DNA from: Entoloma clypeatum
Taxonomy: Eukaryota > Basidiomycota > Agaricomycetes > Agaricales > Entolomataceae
Reading direction: 5' to 3'
NCBI GenBank assembly: GCA_963565915.1
Contig: OY751495.1
Location: 1,302,001 to 1,366,000 of the forward strand
DNA: 64,000 bases
The notes below the pieces were generated by a model. It was not told where the DNA came from. It saw only the letters and a list, made by a program, of their open reading frames with translations, and did not search any database. This document shows, piece by piece, positions 20,320 through 31,568 of the stretch (the stretch's first letter is position 1; the number at the start of each line of letters is the position of its first letter). The position numbers were made by a program, and so were the translations under genes.

Positions 20320-20599
20320 ACCACTCATGCCCTGCAGCTGCCTCTCGCCCCAACTTGACATGCTCAATGGGGGTCTCTGGCACCCAACAGCTGCCTCCCA
20401 TTCTCAGTGGCCTCCTTGTTGGACTAATGGCCCTGTAATTCACGAGCAATGGCTTGCTGATTTGCCATGAAAAGTTTGCATATTGCAGAGCCTCTCCTGA
20501 TAGCAGAAGCAAATTTTATCAAGTTTTGTCAGAGCAGGATGGGCATAAATTAAGGAGTCCAATATAAATTGGACAGTAAACAAAAGTACCAGTAGGCAA

Positions 20600-22326
20600 A
20601 ACAGGATTGGAAAAATCACCCAACAAGCTTTGAGCCAGAGCCAGATGCTTCCTCTTTCCATTTCTGGGACCCCCAAATTGTGGAAGTAGCCCAGTTCTTC
20701 CCTTTTCCTTCCAATGCCTTGACTGCTGTCTTGGGGAAAAAGAAGACATGGGAAACACAACCATTAGTGATATTTGCCTTCTCCAACTCCTCAGTCAGCT
20801 CTGCGGGATGCCATTCTCCAATGGCATGAAAGAGGTCGCCAGCCATAAAAATGACAATATCACCTGGTTTGTATCTCTCTCAGACTGGAAGAAATTGAGA
20901 GGGTACGAAGAAAAACGTACTTCAACTTCAATCCCAAATCAGGAAAATACAGTTCCCCTCCAGTAAAGCATCCTACTGGAAAGCATGCAGCTGGACCAGC
21001 ATCCAATCCATCACGATGGGGGAGGACTTGCAATTTCCAGACAATAGCTTTACCCAGAAAAGGTCCAGGATCCGAAGCCTCCCATACTCCAGCGTTGAAG
21101 GCCTTTCTGTATTTTTCATAATAAGCAGGCCAAGCCGCCTTGAATAGGACAGCCAGACAAAGAGCCATGGGGCGAGTTGCCCGGAAATACCATTTGATGG
21201 CTTGAGCACTTCGCGCATTCCGGAAGAAGTCCGACGAAGGTACAAACTCACAGGAATTGTATCCTTTGTACCTTTGCCAATTCTAAATCCTCCTCATCAT
21301 ACTCTGCATCTGGAGTTCCATCTTCTAGAACCTCATCCCCTCCTAATACCTCTACATCATCATTGTATTCATAATCGGACAGGTTGGCAGTATCATCATC
21401 GGTCTCTGTTTGGAATGGAGAGTCTGGGAGGTCTTCCAGGGGTGTCAGTGGGCTTCCCAGCTCCTCAGCAGCGTCAACAAGTTGGGTAGCATCTGTAGCG
21501 CCTCCGAGCTCTTCTAACAGGGTCAGGGGACTTTCGGGCTCCTCAGGTTCACCAGGGCAAGTCGCAAATACTGCTGCCAAATGATAGCCATCCTGATCTT
21601 GAAAAATTCCAGAAAACGGATCTGCTGGCCATTCAGCCATAGCTTCCATTTTCTTACCAGCTGCTTCCCGGTCTTTTTTGCAGGGTTTCCACCTCCTTTT
21701 GAGTTCCGCAAGTGAAACACGGGGGATGATGAATACAGGCGCGTTTTTCTCCCACTGGCTTGCGAAATGCTCATATGATCTGACCAGAAGCTTATCCTTC
21801 CGAGCGGCGGTGGGGTTCTGCGGCTCGTTTTGTTTCTGTTTCAAGGGATTTGAAGGTTTTTCCCATATCAAACCTTGTTTAAACAGGGAGACCTGTTCCT
21901 TATAAGCAGAATACTCTGCCGTCCGCTTGGCACCCTGCTCGACCGTCCTCCTCTTGCCGGGGTTGGCAGATCTGGGCTGAGGGAAGAAGAATCAGCCAGA
22001 ACCTCAGCGTAAGGTGTATATTCGTTACTTCTGAGGGGCAAACAGGACGATCAGCGTCATCTGGTATTTTGGAAAGGTTGGGTTGCGAAAGGTTGGTTTG
22101 AACCGTAGTTTCCTGTCAGACAAAGTGTGAAATTTAATCAGGCTTAATGAGGAATGAAAAATACATTGATCTTTGCTTTCTTCCTGGGCCTTTCAGGTTC
22201 AGGCAGAGGCTTTTTTGGAATTTGAAAGGTAAGTGCTTTTGGGGATGTTGGAATGCTTTCTGTATCTATTTGCACCAAAGAACGCTTGGGAACAACAATT
22301 GTAACTGGTTTAGCGGGGTGGGACAT
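20600..22326 (-). pseudogene. TET/JBP-like 2OG-Fe(II) dioxygenase gene relic
   Basis: Minus-strand gene with three clean exons, 22326-22165 (ATG start), 22112-22029 and 21976 onward, joined in phase by 50-52-nt GT-AG introns. They give a Pro/acid-rich N-terminus of about 324 codons. A single extra base near 21275 shifts the frame into the catalytic part: SAQAIKWYFRATRPMALCLA, then VLPHRDGLDAGPAACFPVG (HxD at 21010-21018), GGELYFPDLGLKLKY, a short intron, and GDIVIFMAGDLFHAIGEW (distal His at 20826-20828). The double-stranded beta-helix layout fits the TET/JBP-like oxygenases that I recall as expanded in Agaricomycetes and linked to KDZ transposons. At 20757-20759 a Cys (TGT) stands where I expect the 2OG-binding Arg (CGT). 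It is divergent with the gene at 22703. Confidence 0.6.
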
Positions 22327-22545
22327 TGGAACTGCGAGCTGGGAGTGGTGAGATAGGGATCAAGATGTTAAGGGTCCCGCGTCAACTGATCCAGATGTTT
22401 CGCCGTCTGTGGGGTGATTATCTTATGTCCAACCGCAGATCGATTGTACATTCAGAAAATATATATTCATAGCAATATGTAACTAGTGCTTGATATACTT
22501 AATGAAAACAGGGCTCAGGTTAGGCAATGCGGTGACCTGCGCAAT

Positions 22546-22629
22546 GGCTTTGTTTGTTCAGCTTCTGAAGCAAATAGGTCGTTCAGATCTGAACGACCTG
22601 TTTGTTTTGAAAGGCAAACAAACAAAGCC
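22546..22629. repeat. hairpin repeat copy 2 (type B) between divergent genes
   Basis: An 84-bp palindrome, GGCTTTGTTTG...CAAACAAAGCC, with a perfect 22-bp core GGTCGTTC...GAACGACC. It lies about 75 bp upstream of the ATG at 22703. The same arrangement recurs at 58757. Confidence 0.8.
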
Positions 22630-22702
22630 TTCGGAACCGAAGCGCTCCATTTTCAACCAACGCCGGCTCACTGATTGATAGATAGCCTTGCCACAATATG
22701 TC

Positions 22703-24610
22703 ATGTCCAACCCAGCTGTCACCCAGGTAAGAAGATGCCCTTTCAGTCCAAAGACCTCATTGTTAACTATTCCCAGGTATCATCTGCTTCATTTCAGTAT
22801 ACCGCCCTATTGCATTGGCATTCGTTATCGCCTTACAATTGTTCTTTAGACAAACATCTAGCTGGGGGATCCTCCCTTGGACTAGTTCTATATTCCAGAA
22901 TGACAACTGGAGAGCCCTGGAAGCGGGGGATGGTTGTGAACTCACAGTATGTACTTGGAAAACCTCTCATTTTTGCTCTAAACTTGGCCTCTGGAGAACA
23001 GAAGTTGATGAAAGCGTTGGAAACTGATTCAAACCCTCATTCTCGCCGCGCAATTCAGGGGCTACTAAATCACTTCAACCATGATGAGCCCTCAACGGCC
23101 CTAGCAGGTGAAAGCTGCCATTGGCTATTTGGATATTGCCTCGTAGACGCCATCACCTCAATTGACGGCCTCACTGGAAGCAGCCCCAAAATTCAGGGGA
23201 GCGTTCAGGAGAGAACAGCAGGAGCCATCGTCAAAACCTTTCCAGTGAGTCTCTTCTTATTCCCTCATTCTCCCACCGTTTCTGGCGCTTAATTCTTCTG
23301 TTTAGAAATCGGAGGACTGTGGCATAGTTGTCAAAAATGTGCTACGCCATCTACGAGCTACGCCCCCGGTGCCCACTCTCAAAACAAACCTCGCCTGTCA
23401 GTACACAGGGCTCTGCTCCAAGGAGAAGAAGAAGAACGGCGTGTTGATCATTAGCCACTTTGCTCAAGCTGCTTTTCACATGGCTTATCTTTTGGCTGCT
23501 AGTGATCCCCTGTTTTCACTTCTAATTCTGACAAATTTGAAATAGGGACATGGTGACATTCCTTCCGAATATGCTGAAATGGAAAATTTCCTCGTCAACT
23601 TGGAAGGCAACAGCAGCGAAGATGAGAGCGCTCTTCGGCAGGCCTGGGCAGCGGGCAGGCCACCGCATTCTAAGCTCAGATTTCCCCTTTTCGCAGCTCT
23701 GACTTGTTCGCCAATTGTTTTGCTTCTCGCAATGGATATTGGAGGCACTAGCGGCCAGAACCTGTTCTCAGTAAGTTTGCAAGTCCAACAACCTTGGCAT
23801 GACTAATGAACCTCCTCAAGATATGGGTAACAATTGGGGGTCTGGCAAGGCCGCCGCCTCTGGCGCAATTCGAGAAACACATATTGCAGGTTATCTGGAA
23901 AGGAAGCCAAGATACATCTTTTGATTATCAAACCGAGTTGATTGCTGCTTTGGAAGGCGCTCTTCCAACGTTAACTGATGCTGCCAAGGGTGAATTGAGG
24001 TGGTTCAAGGGTGAGAACCAGTTGGGTTTTTCAACTGATTACTTTCAGAACCTAAATCTCACCTGGCTTTGCTACCCCCTGCACTTGGACCGAGTGGCCG
24101 CAATGCAGAACAAGAAGAGGCGCAACCTGTGGAACCTCCGGCACTTCAGGAACGCCAGAGTGGGGTCTCAACCCCAATCTTGAGTGTCCCAGAATCGAGT
24201 CAGGAAGGCTCCCTGCCTCGTGAATTCACGCCGTTGGAAGATGGTGAAGCGCGTCCCCAACAACCAGAAGACGACAATGAAGAGCAGCTGCAACAGCCAG
24301 AAGATGACGATGAAGAGCAGCTTCAACAGCCAGAAGATGACAATGATGAAGCTGACGATGGTAAAGAAGGCAGCCCCTGAAGATCCAAACGCAAGCGTCT
24401 TCCAGCCCTCGAATACCTCCCTAAACCGCCGACCGGCTCCCAGAGACCTTCAAAAAAGCCCAGGATGGCAACACAGACGTTGACTCTGAGAGGTAAAGTG
24501 GTCGCATTTTTGCAGGAGTCTTTTACATTCGAGGGCTTCAAAAGCGTCGTTGCGCAAGACTTGCAAAGGCAATATGTATGTTTTTTCTCTGTTTCTTTTA
24601 TGTAAATACC
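22703..24610 (+). pseudogene. multi-exon gene relic, N-terminal half of the JmjC-like gene (probable)
   Basis: Plausible exons are 22703-22726 (MSNPAVTQ), 22777-23244 (156 codons, VSSASFQYTALL to GAIVKTFP), 23306 onward (KSEDCGIVVKNVLRHL...), 23546-23770 (GHGDIPSEYAEMENFLVNLE to GGTSGQNLFS), then a frame from about 23850 with SFDYQTELIAALEGALPTL, an intron at about 24011-24049 and a long exon to about 24577. That last exon has an acidic 33-bp tandem repeat (EEQLQQPEDDD, 24255-24350) and a basic patch RSKRKRLPALEYLPKPP. A TGA at 24378-24380 replaces an expected Arg. The 8-codon first exon and intron are conserved at 58888. No domain recognised; it probably continues into the JmjC-like half. 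Confidence 0.5.
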
Positions 24611-24639
24611 TAAGGCTCACCAGAGCGTTTAGTCTTCTG

Positions 24640-26285
24640 GTATCCTCAATTTGCCCCCCTTGGATGTCGATTCAATGCCTTCAGTAAGTATTACTCCTTC
24701 AAGCTGCGGTCGCTGCTAAATATGGCTGCTCCGGCCCTTAGAAGGTTACAGGAGCTCCCGTGGACTTTGCTCTTCCTGGAGGGAACGGCGTCTACCAAAT
24801 GATGCCCAGATTTCAACTTAGTAGTAACTATCCTAAGTACGATCTTTGGCTAACCAAAACTCTAGAGCAAAAGGGATCTCAGCTACTTTTGAAAAATGGC
24901 GGAGGCCTGCGACCAGTCCAACATAAATCCCTGGATCAAAGTTATGACGTACGGCGAATACTCCAGTCTCTCGGTCAAGGATGCCCAAGACATCTTGCAT
25001 CGTCAACATATCATCATCACCAATTGCCCTTCTCCAGCGCAAAAATTTGATTCCGACGGCCTTGTTCGACTGACAGCTTTGAACAAAACGGTCACAATCC
25101 ATGGTTTGTTTCGCACCATCTCGCGAAATCTGCGCAGCTCACAAACATCTTCACATTGATAGATCATTCAGTGGCTGAGCATCCAGAGTGCGGCGCTGAA
25201 TCTCGTCACAGACCTGGCACTCTGAAGCAAATGCTTAAGGCTGCAAGGCAAGTTGACGGGAAAGCGCTGAATGGCCTGGACTTCCCACGCTCGGCACCTG
25301 GAGAATTCCCCCTCCCTGCTGCAACAGACATCGCCGTTTGGGATCAGGTTCACAGAGAGCCCTGGTGCGAGGACGCCTTTTCCTGGTCGTCTATGTGATG
25401 GGGTCTGTGCACCACTGCAGGCACTTATCACAAGGTGCACAAAGATTGCGAAGGTGGCTGTACATTTGTAGTGCCTGAGTCTGGAGTCAAACCCTGGCTG
25501 GTCGGGGTTCCCAGATTGGATTTCACAGAGGGCTTTGCTGATCTAGCCTCAATCAACACGTTCACATCAGATGAATACAATATCTGGGAGACAAATTCAC
25601 ATCTCCTGGATTGGGCAGCTGTGGTCCTTCAACCTGGAACTGCCCTGTAAGTTTTGCAAATTCACCTTCATCAGATCTAAGCTGACCAGATTTTGGAATA
25701 GCATCAAGTGACCCAATACCCTCCATGTCGTCTTCACAGCTGAGCATTCTGTTTGCATGGGGGGCCATTTTTATTCAACGTCCACACTTCAAGAAACTTG
25801 TTATGGACTTTACCATGATTTTACTTCTGGGCAGGTGACCACAAATGCAGAGCACGTCTCAGATGCCTTCAGAGTTTTGACACGGATGATGGCCTATTAC
25901 CAGATGGACTTGATGGGTTCTGAGCACAAGGAATCTCCAGAGGATTCAATGGATGTTGACGACAGTGAGCGTTTCATTATTCATTTGGGACACAGTTTTT
26001 GATGACCTGGGGCTTGCTTGTCTCTCATTAGCTCAAGGTCCAAAAGATCCCAGGTGGCATTCCCCAAATCTCGACACATTCAAAGGGATTCTTGACATCA
26101 GCAGTTTGATGTGCCTTCTGGAGTTGGGAAATGTCCTCAACAATTGGAGCTACGATGGCTCACTGAACAATATTGAGCGTCGTCAATTGATGTACGCCTG
26201 GAAATGCTCAAGGATGCTGCAATGTTGGATTGATCGTCGGTACGAATTTCTGGATCCAGAAGGAAATGTATATGACTTTATCTGA
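24640..26285 (+). pseudogene. JmjC-like 2OG-Fe(II) oxygenase relic
   Basis: Exons after short introns: SSGILNLPPLDVDSMPS (from about 24634), then VTGAPVDFALPGGNGVYQMM (about 24745) and, after a frame disruption near 24885, INPWIKVMTYGEYSSLS and KFDSDGLVRLTAL. The oxygenase core follows: DGKALNGLDFPRSAPGEFPL, YHKVHKDCEGG (HxD at 25438-25446), WAAVVLQPGTAL, and, after an intron, PNTLHVVFT (distal His 25724-25726) and GGHFYSTSTLQETCYGLYHD. In-frame TGA codons at 25396, 25709 and 26283 all sit where Arg fits. JmjC proteins demethylate histones or hydroxylate other targets; this fungal branch is uncharacterised as far as I know. The copy is dead. Confidence 0.6.
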
Positions 26286-26303
26286 GGGTTCTTTGGACCC
26301 TAC

Positions 26304-26550
26304 TGTTAAAAGATGTGACCAGACTGGGGTTTGAACCCAGGACCTCCTGGATATATACCAAGTGCTCTAACCAACTGAGCCACCAGGTCTTGTGGGATTC
26401 AACTTGGATAGTACTCCATCTCACTCAACAATAGTACAACCACTGCAGTATCAACCTGACAAATGCTCAAGCTGAGCTAACCAATTCAGGCAACTTGCAA
26501 ATATGGCATGCACCCCAATATGAGTTCTGTGGCATATTATACATCCAACA
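26304..26550 (-). repeat. TRIM-t copy 2 (complete, 247 bp)
   Basis: Minus-strand copy: begins TGTTGGATG at 26550 and ends CTTTTAACA at 26304, flanked by a perfect 5-bp duplication (CCTAC at 26299-26303 and 26551-26555, plus strand). It interrupts the JmjC-like gene: FFGPY before and LIQQARALLLARRQAD after join perfectly when the insertion and one TSD are removed. Confidence 0.95.
26316..26389 (-). tRNA. tRNA-like unit in TRIM-t copy 2
   Basis: 74 nt with box A TGGCTCAGTTGG, anticodon loop TATATAT, perfect T-arm CTGGG-TTCAAAC-CCCAG and a TTTT tract just downstream, before the element end. The 5' acceptor (GACCTGG) pairs poorly with TCTGGTC, so amino-acid charging is doubtful. Confidence 0.6.
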
Positions 26551-26933
26551 CCTACTTGATTCAACAAGCAAGAGCTCTGCTTCTTGCTCGCCGGCAAGCA
26601 GACAGTCGTCAGTTTGGACATCGTGAGAAAGGACTGGCACGCATTGTCACATGGGAGCGTGTCCGGCACATAATAGAGGAAAGCCTCTACCAGGACAAAG
26701 TCATGTGGGAGATATGGCGGAATTCTGATGACACAGAGGCAACGTACGCTTGGGCTGGACCGCAGTTGATCATACAATGGATGAAAGAGCCTTATACAGG
26801 TGAGTTCTTTGGTTCAGCGACCCTTTGCAATTACAGCGTTAAACTTTTTTGGCAGAGGACAATGAGGATGAGAAGAAGGACGAAGGCTTTGTTCTTGGAG
26901 ATTGATTCACATTCGGAGTGGTGAGCCAGGCAG
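26551..26933 (+). pseudogene. C-terminal exons of the JmjC-like gene
   Basis: Continues the reading frame cut by TRIM-t copy 2 (LIQQARALLLARRQADSRQF ... YAWAGPQLIIQWMKEPYT). A GT-AG intron at about 26800-26855 follows, then EDNEDEKKDEGFVLGD and a stop. Gene end inferred here. 26940-27090 holds nothing I can support. Confidence 0.5.
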
Positions 26934-27239
26934 AACGTGCTCAAATTGAGGAGGATTTATCTTAGACAGCAAATTTGCATTTTGCTGATTTTCATTTTTT
27001 ATATACTTTATCGGCCACCAACGGCTGCCTTGTAATCCATATTAATAACCTTCGATTGATTTCTTGGTAAGGCAGAATTTTGAGAAAGCCAAGTGAGGGG
27101 AAAAATCAAAGAAAATTTATTGCAATCCAGCCAGACGAAGATAGGTACATTGGGTCGAGTTGCAATATCAAAAACGAGTTACAAAGCAAATTTGCACCTG
27201 CAGTCGGAATTTAGAAAGAGTTCAGGTGCAGCGTCACTC

Positions 27240-29087
27240 GGAACTGTCAAGTATTTTCAGCTATCAATGTTGAACCAAAGGATTGCATACTTACACCTTG
27301 GGGACCACCAGCACGACGACAAACTGGAGGTTGTGAGAAATTGACTCTGACGGCCTTCCCTTTACTGGCTGCTGAGAGAAGTAAAGGTTTGTTGTATAGG
27401 CCACGCAAACTAGGGCCCCTTCTGGAACCTGATTTTTGACAGGGGGCAATGCTTGGCATGCCTCTACATTGCGAGAGAATACTAGCTTGGTAGCTTGACA
27501 ACCATCATATACGCCAACTAAAGGAGGTTGAGTTGATCTAGTTTCAAGATGATTTTTAAGACAGGCACCTTCTCGACGTAGGCCCAGAGAGGTCCAAAAA
27601 TTCTGATGTTCAACCTTCCTGGTTTCATATTTGTCAAACCGGCCAGAAGAAGGTTGAGTAGATCCTGATTAAATGTTAACGCTTTCCAGCAAAATGAGAT
27701 TAGATTAGGACTCACCTTCCTCTTTCCAAAATCCAGGACAGGTTTGGAAAGACAAGATGTTTCCCCAAAGAGAGGCAGAGTATTGCTTTAAATTAGCAAC
27801 TTCACAGATGAGGGCTACCTTCCTATCAATCTCAAGTGATTGAGGGACCAGGGAAAAGCTCTTGCAGGCCTTGTTGTCTTTGAACTTGATGGGGTTGCGG
27901 GTGGCGTCCCGACTAGTGATGCCAAAGGTATAGCAGAGTACTGGCGAAGCATTGACTTTGTACATCAAGTAAGAAGAGTCAAAACCCTGTGGCTTCTGAA
28001 ACTTGAAGTCTTTAGGGTCAGAATGCGCAAGGTTTGCAACATTCAAATTGCTGAGGCCAGACGAAGTTGCCAATTTGATGAAATAACTGCATCGGAGTTG
28101 GCTTCAGAGAGTGGCTTAGCCATCCAATGTGAGGAAGAACTGCTTACTTCCAATTGTAACCCATATCCTCTATGGCAAGGGACAAGGAGAAAAATGAACG
28201 ATCTGGTTCTCCACCTTTCCCGACCATCGCACAACCCCTGCGTTTGCAGTCAGCTTTCAAGATAACACGGGGAGCTCTCAAGACTCACATTTGAACAATG
28301 GGAAGTTCCCAGTATGTCTGAAGCATGCCTGGGTCGGCCAACTCTTCTTGAAGAGAACGCACCGTTCAACGTTGGGAAGTAGACTGAGCAAAAAGCCCTG
28401 TCAGCAATAACGTACAATCCATCAGATCAAGCCAGCACTCACTTCCAAAAGTCATCATCAGGATATTCCGACGATGCGCAGCTCGGATTGGATGATGGGG
28501 ATTTAGCCTGATTTGCAGCTGCCGTTTTTCTAAAAGGCCAGATAGTTTATCAAAGCGCTGGGTTATAAAGAGGAAAAAAAAAACAGACTCAACAGCGGCG
28601 CGGTACGTGCGATTGGCCTTGCTGGATTGAGAAAAGATATCAGTCTCAGAAGCCCATGTAACAGTCTGAGATCATACCTTGGGGGACCAATGAGGACTTC
28701 AACCTTCTCCTTTTGAGAAGTGATGAGAGATAGATGTTTTTGAAGGAGTGAAAATGTCGTACTCTTGTTGAGGGCTATTGGGCTCGGGGGCCAGCTCCTC
28801 CTTTCTCTTCCTACTCCGCGTAGTGCGCACAGGAATGGGGGTTTCCTCAACAACTCTGATACAATAAGATCAGTTGGCCATCAAATTACCAGAGGATAAG
28901 CTGACTCTTGTTCGGATTTTCGAGGACGGCCGCGACCCCTCTTCTTGGGAGCTTGGGGAGTAGCCTGCCGGGTCTTGGGAACGTGAGGCGTCACCTCTGT
29001 CTCCCCGTCACTATTACCAACAACGGAGGCTGCATCAGAAGAAGAATAACTGACCAGTTGTTGAGTGAGATTATGATCAACCATCAT
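27240..29087 (-). pseudogene. multi-exon gene relic with AT-hook
   Basis: Minus strand. The first exon 29087-28890 begins with ATG, encodes LTQQLVSYSSSDAASVVGNS and an AT-hook (PKKRGRGRPRKSE) that would bind A/T-rich DNA in the nucleus. It is followed by ETPIPVRTTRSRKRKEELAP and, in a shifted frame, SQKEKVEVLIGPP. Further coding blocks are NPSCASSEYPDDDFWK joined over an intron to GFLLSLLPNVERCVLFKKSW; KFQKPQGFDSSYLMYKVNAS (about 28000); and GVYDGCQATKLVFSRNVEAC to SHNLQFVVVLVVPK (27500-27300). I do not recognise the family. Frame breaks suggest a relic, and exon limits are approximate. Confidence 0.45.
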
Positions 29088-29852
29088 GTGAGGGCATAGG
29101 GTCCCTCAGATGCAATAAAAAGCGGGCGGAACCATGCATGGATGGAATGGACAAAAAAACTCAGGCCGATTTCAACAGCAGAGCACAGAGCTTTTAGGCA
29201 AGAGGATCATGATAGAGCGGGGAACCCTGTGTGAGATAAATTCACAATCTATTCTGATTGCTAAATGTAGGAGGGGGAGAAATAGAGAGTAATGTAAAGG
29301 AGTGATTTCAAGTTGAAGGGACAAGACCATCTCAATTCGACATCAAGTTGCAGTTGGGCATCCGTCGCTTTGAATTTTGATACATTTCCCCCAACTTTCT
29401 ACCTTGACAATGAATCAACTCTACAATAGAGAGGCTGCTAGTACATGCTGAGTTTTCACTTTTGATTCAAAGGCAGGCTTGATATAGCAAGATAACAGGA
29501 GTGGACTTGGAGGCCCTGAAGGCGTGATGGTTAGAATTGGAATCCAAACTACAACTTTCCACCTTAGATACAGTGAGGCTCTGCAACGACTGTAATACAA
29601 CTATATTCAACCAACTTTTCAGGAAGAGGGACTCTCCAAGACTGAAGTTGTCAGAATGCATCCCCCTGTTTCTTTTTGATTGGTCTCCCAGGCTGAAGAG
29701 AGTGTTGAAGATTCTGGATTGGATGAGGTTGTTGTCCGTCTCCAGGGTGTCGTTTGTGATCTCTCTCTTCCTCCAATATTTTCAGCCGGACCTGGGTGCG
29801 TACAATCAAGTGGTTGGAAAACCTTGTTTGCTGATCGAGAAATAGAAATCCT

Positions 29853-30533
29853 TTGTACTGGAAACAATCTGTCAATTTGACTGGCTTTGGCAGTCCCACG
29901 TTTGAAAAATGCATTCAGAAGATTCAGGATATACATCAGAAGTTTGCCAGAGAGGTCCCCGCCAATAGCTTAGATCCCTGGATCTCTGCCAACTTTGAAG
30001 GTCATCCGTCCATAGCTGTTTCTAATCGATTTTATTCAGATCGTCAATCCTGCGGTCCTAGCTGTGATGCAGATGAAGTCGCCTTTGGTGAGGGTGTGGA
30101 TCCCAATAGAGTGCTCCAAAAGGCAAAAGGAAAAAACCTACTGCATCTGACAGAGAACAAAGTCAATTACTTTGAGTGGAGGGATGGCAGGTAAGAAAGA
30201 GTTGGTTTTTGAGCAGGGTGGGGTTGCTAAAATGGTTTTCTTTTCAGATACACAACTATTTCGCCTGTCAAATTCAGACCCAGGGACCTAGTGGAGGCCC
30301 AACTGTCCTTTGTGACTGTCCCTCTGAAGCCGCCTCCGCGTCAACCAGCTACTCTGCCAAGATACAAATTCTTGCTGGTCTTGTAATCTTTGGCTTTGTT
30401 GAATTCCACCCATGTTACTGTAAGTCAACCTGCTAAGATGGGAATGGTAAAAACTCACCCAAGGTTTAGAGATCGTTTCAAGCTTGCAGTTCTGATTGGA
30501 GAGGAAAGAAAGAAAATAAGTCCCCTGTTTTAA
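29853..30533 (+). pseudogene. two-exon accessory ORF, copy 1 (E1 right end)
   Basis: Exon 1 (to 30190) encodes KCIQKIQDIHQKFAREVPAN, SCGPSCDADEVAFGEGVDPN and ends YFEWRDG-R. A 57-nt GT-AG intron (30191-30247) splits the Arg codon. Exon 2 gives YTTISPVKFRPRDLVEAQLS, then PPPRQPATLPRYKFLLVL, a TAA where copy 2 has CGA, and SLALLNSTHVTVSQ to a stop at 30531-30533. The pattern of a DN/FEW segment followed by PxxFxxxDxVEAQxSF resembles small repeat-associated proteins common in mushroom genomes; function unknown. A second copy lies at 59844-61117. The true start is uncertain. Confidence 0.6.
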
Positions 30534-30777
30534 AGAGAAAGTCAGGTTATGGAGAGTTGGAAGAGGGTCGTGCTGTGAAGAGGGTTTTTACTGCAGGGGA
30601 GACCGCAGAAAGGCTGCGCAACATGAGTATAGCCTCTCCAGAGTGAATTGTGCGCATGGACCATAGCGTTTAAACAGTATACTTCTTTGCTCTTTTGTTT
30701 TATTTATTTTTACAAGGCGTCGCTTAAGGCCAATAGGGGCAAATGGAGAATCTGCTGTTTGTCGTTCTTTGTGTTGG

Positions 30778-30863
30778 ATTAATATTTGGCTTATGGCTCA
30801 GAAACAAAGAGGTCGTTCAGAATTGAACGACCTATTTGGTTTAGAGGGGAGAGCCAAACAATG
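30778..30863. repeat. hairpin repeat copy 3 (type A)
   Basis: TTTGGCTTATGGCTCAGAAA ... GGTCGTTC-AGAATT-GAACGACC ... GAGCCAAACAAT. Core stem perfect. Confidence 0.85.
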
Positions 30864-30889
30864 ACAGAATATTCTGTTCATTGATGGAT

Positions 30890-30967
30890 CAATGTTTGGC
30901 TTATGGCTCACAAACAAACAGGTCGTTCAGAATTGAACGACCTATTTGGTTTACAGAAAAGAGCCAT
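30890..30967. repeat. hairpin repeat copy 4 (type A)
   Basis: Same palindrome as copy 3, 30 bp downstream of it, with the right arm shortened. Confidence 0.8.
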
Positions 30968-31185
30968 CTCATCCCCTTTGCACTTTATCTAGTCTATATT
31001 ATCACTGAAGGGATAATAATTTCAATCTTGTGATGAGTAGATATGTCTTAATACCATGAAAATGCAAATACACCGCAAAATTGTTAATTACACTGGGATT
31101 CCAATCAGGTTTTTCCCCCCTTTAGTTGGTATATATATAAGTATAGTTTTACCAAAGGAATAAGTCAGGTTGCACGATGTTGCAA

Positions 31186-31320
31186 CATTGTGCATACAAG
31201 TCAGGGAGGAAATACCACAAATGTAGTGTGGAAAAATAGTCAATCAAAATGGCTGAATTTTGATGCACTGCGAAACGCCCAGTAAAAATGAGTTTCCTTA
31301 ATTGGAAATTAAGGACTCAT
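31186..31320. repeat. E1 right terminus with terminal palindrome
   Basis: About 135 bp shared with 62596-62730. The last 33 bp fold as ATGAGT-TT-CCTTAATT / GGA / AATTAAGG-ACTCAT and then join Helitron sequence at 31321. Confidence 0.75.
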
Positions 31321-31568
31321 AATACCAACCAGATGTTTTGAGTGATATGAGATTGTATGACTGGGTCAGATTGTGTCACAAGTCTAAATGATCAAAGAAG
31401 GAACAAGATGAATTCAACAGTCAACATGAAGATCAATCTGAAAATATTGATGAATCTGATTCTGATACATTGTACTCTGAGGATGAAAATCAGATCTCAC
31501 ATGATATTCTTACTGGAACTACAGTTACAGGAGGAGGGTCTTTGTCATATGTACAAAAATATGAACTT
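31321..31568 (+). pseudogene. Helitron Hel-B fragment 1
   Basis: Plus-strand Helitron coding sequence equivalent to Hel-A around 6606-6358 (RPDVLSDMRLYDWVRLC through the acidic linker to VQKYEL). It stops abruptly at 31568; the very next Helitron codons reappear at 62731, so this is one Helitron cut by a 31-kb insertion. Confidence 0.85.

Noticed and set aside
31288..31320. Helitron 3' end (hairpin near terminus)
   Set aside because: There is no CTRR after the hairpin, and the E2 copy shows a 5-bp flanking duplication, which Helitrons do not make.
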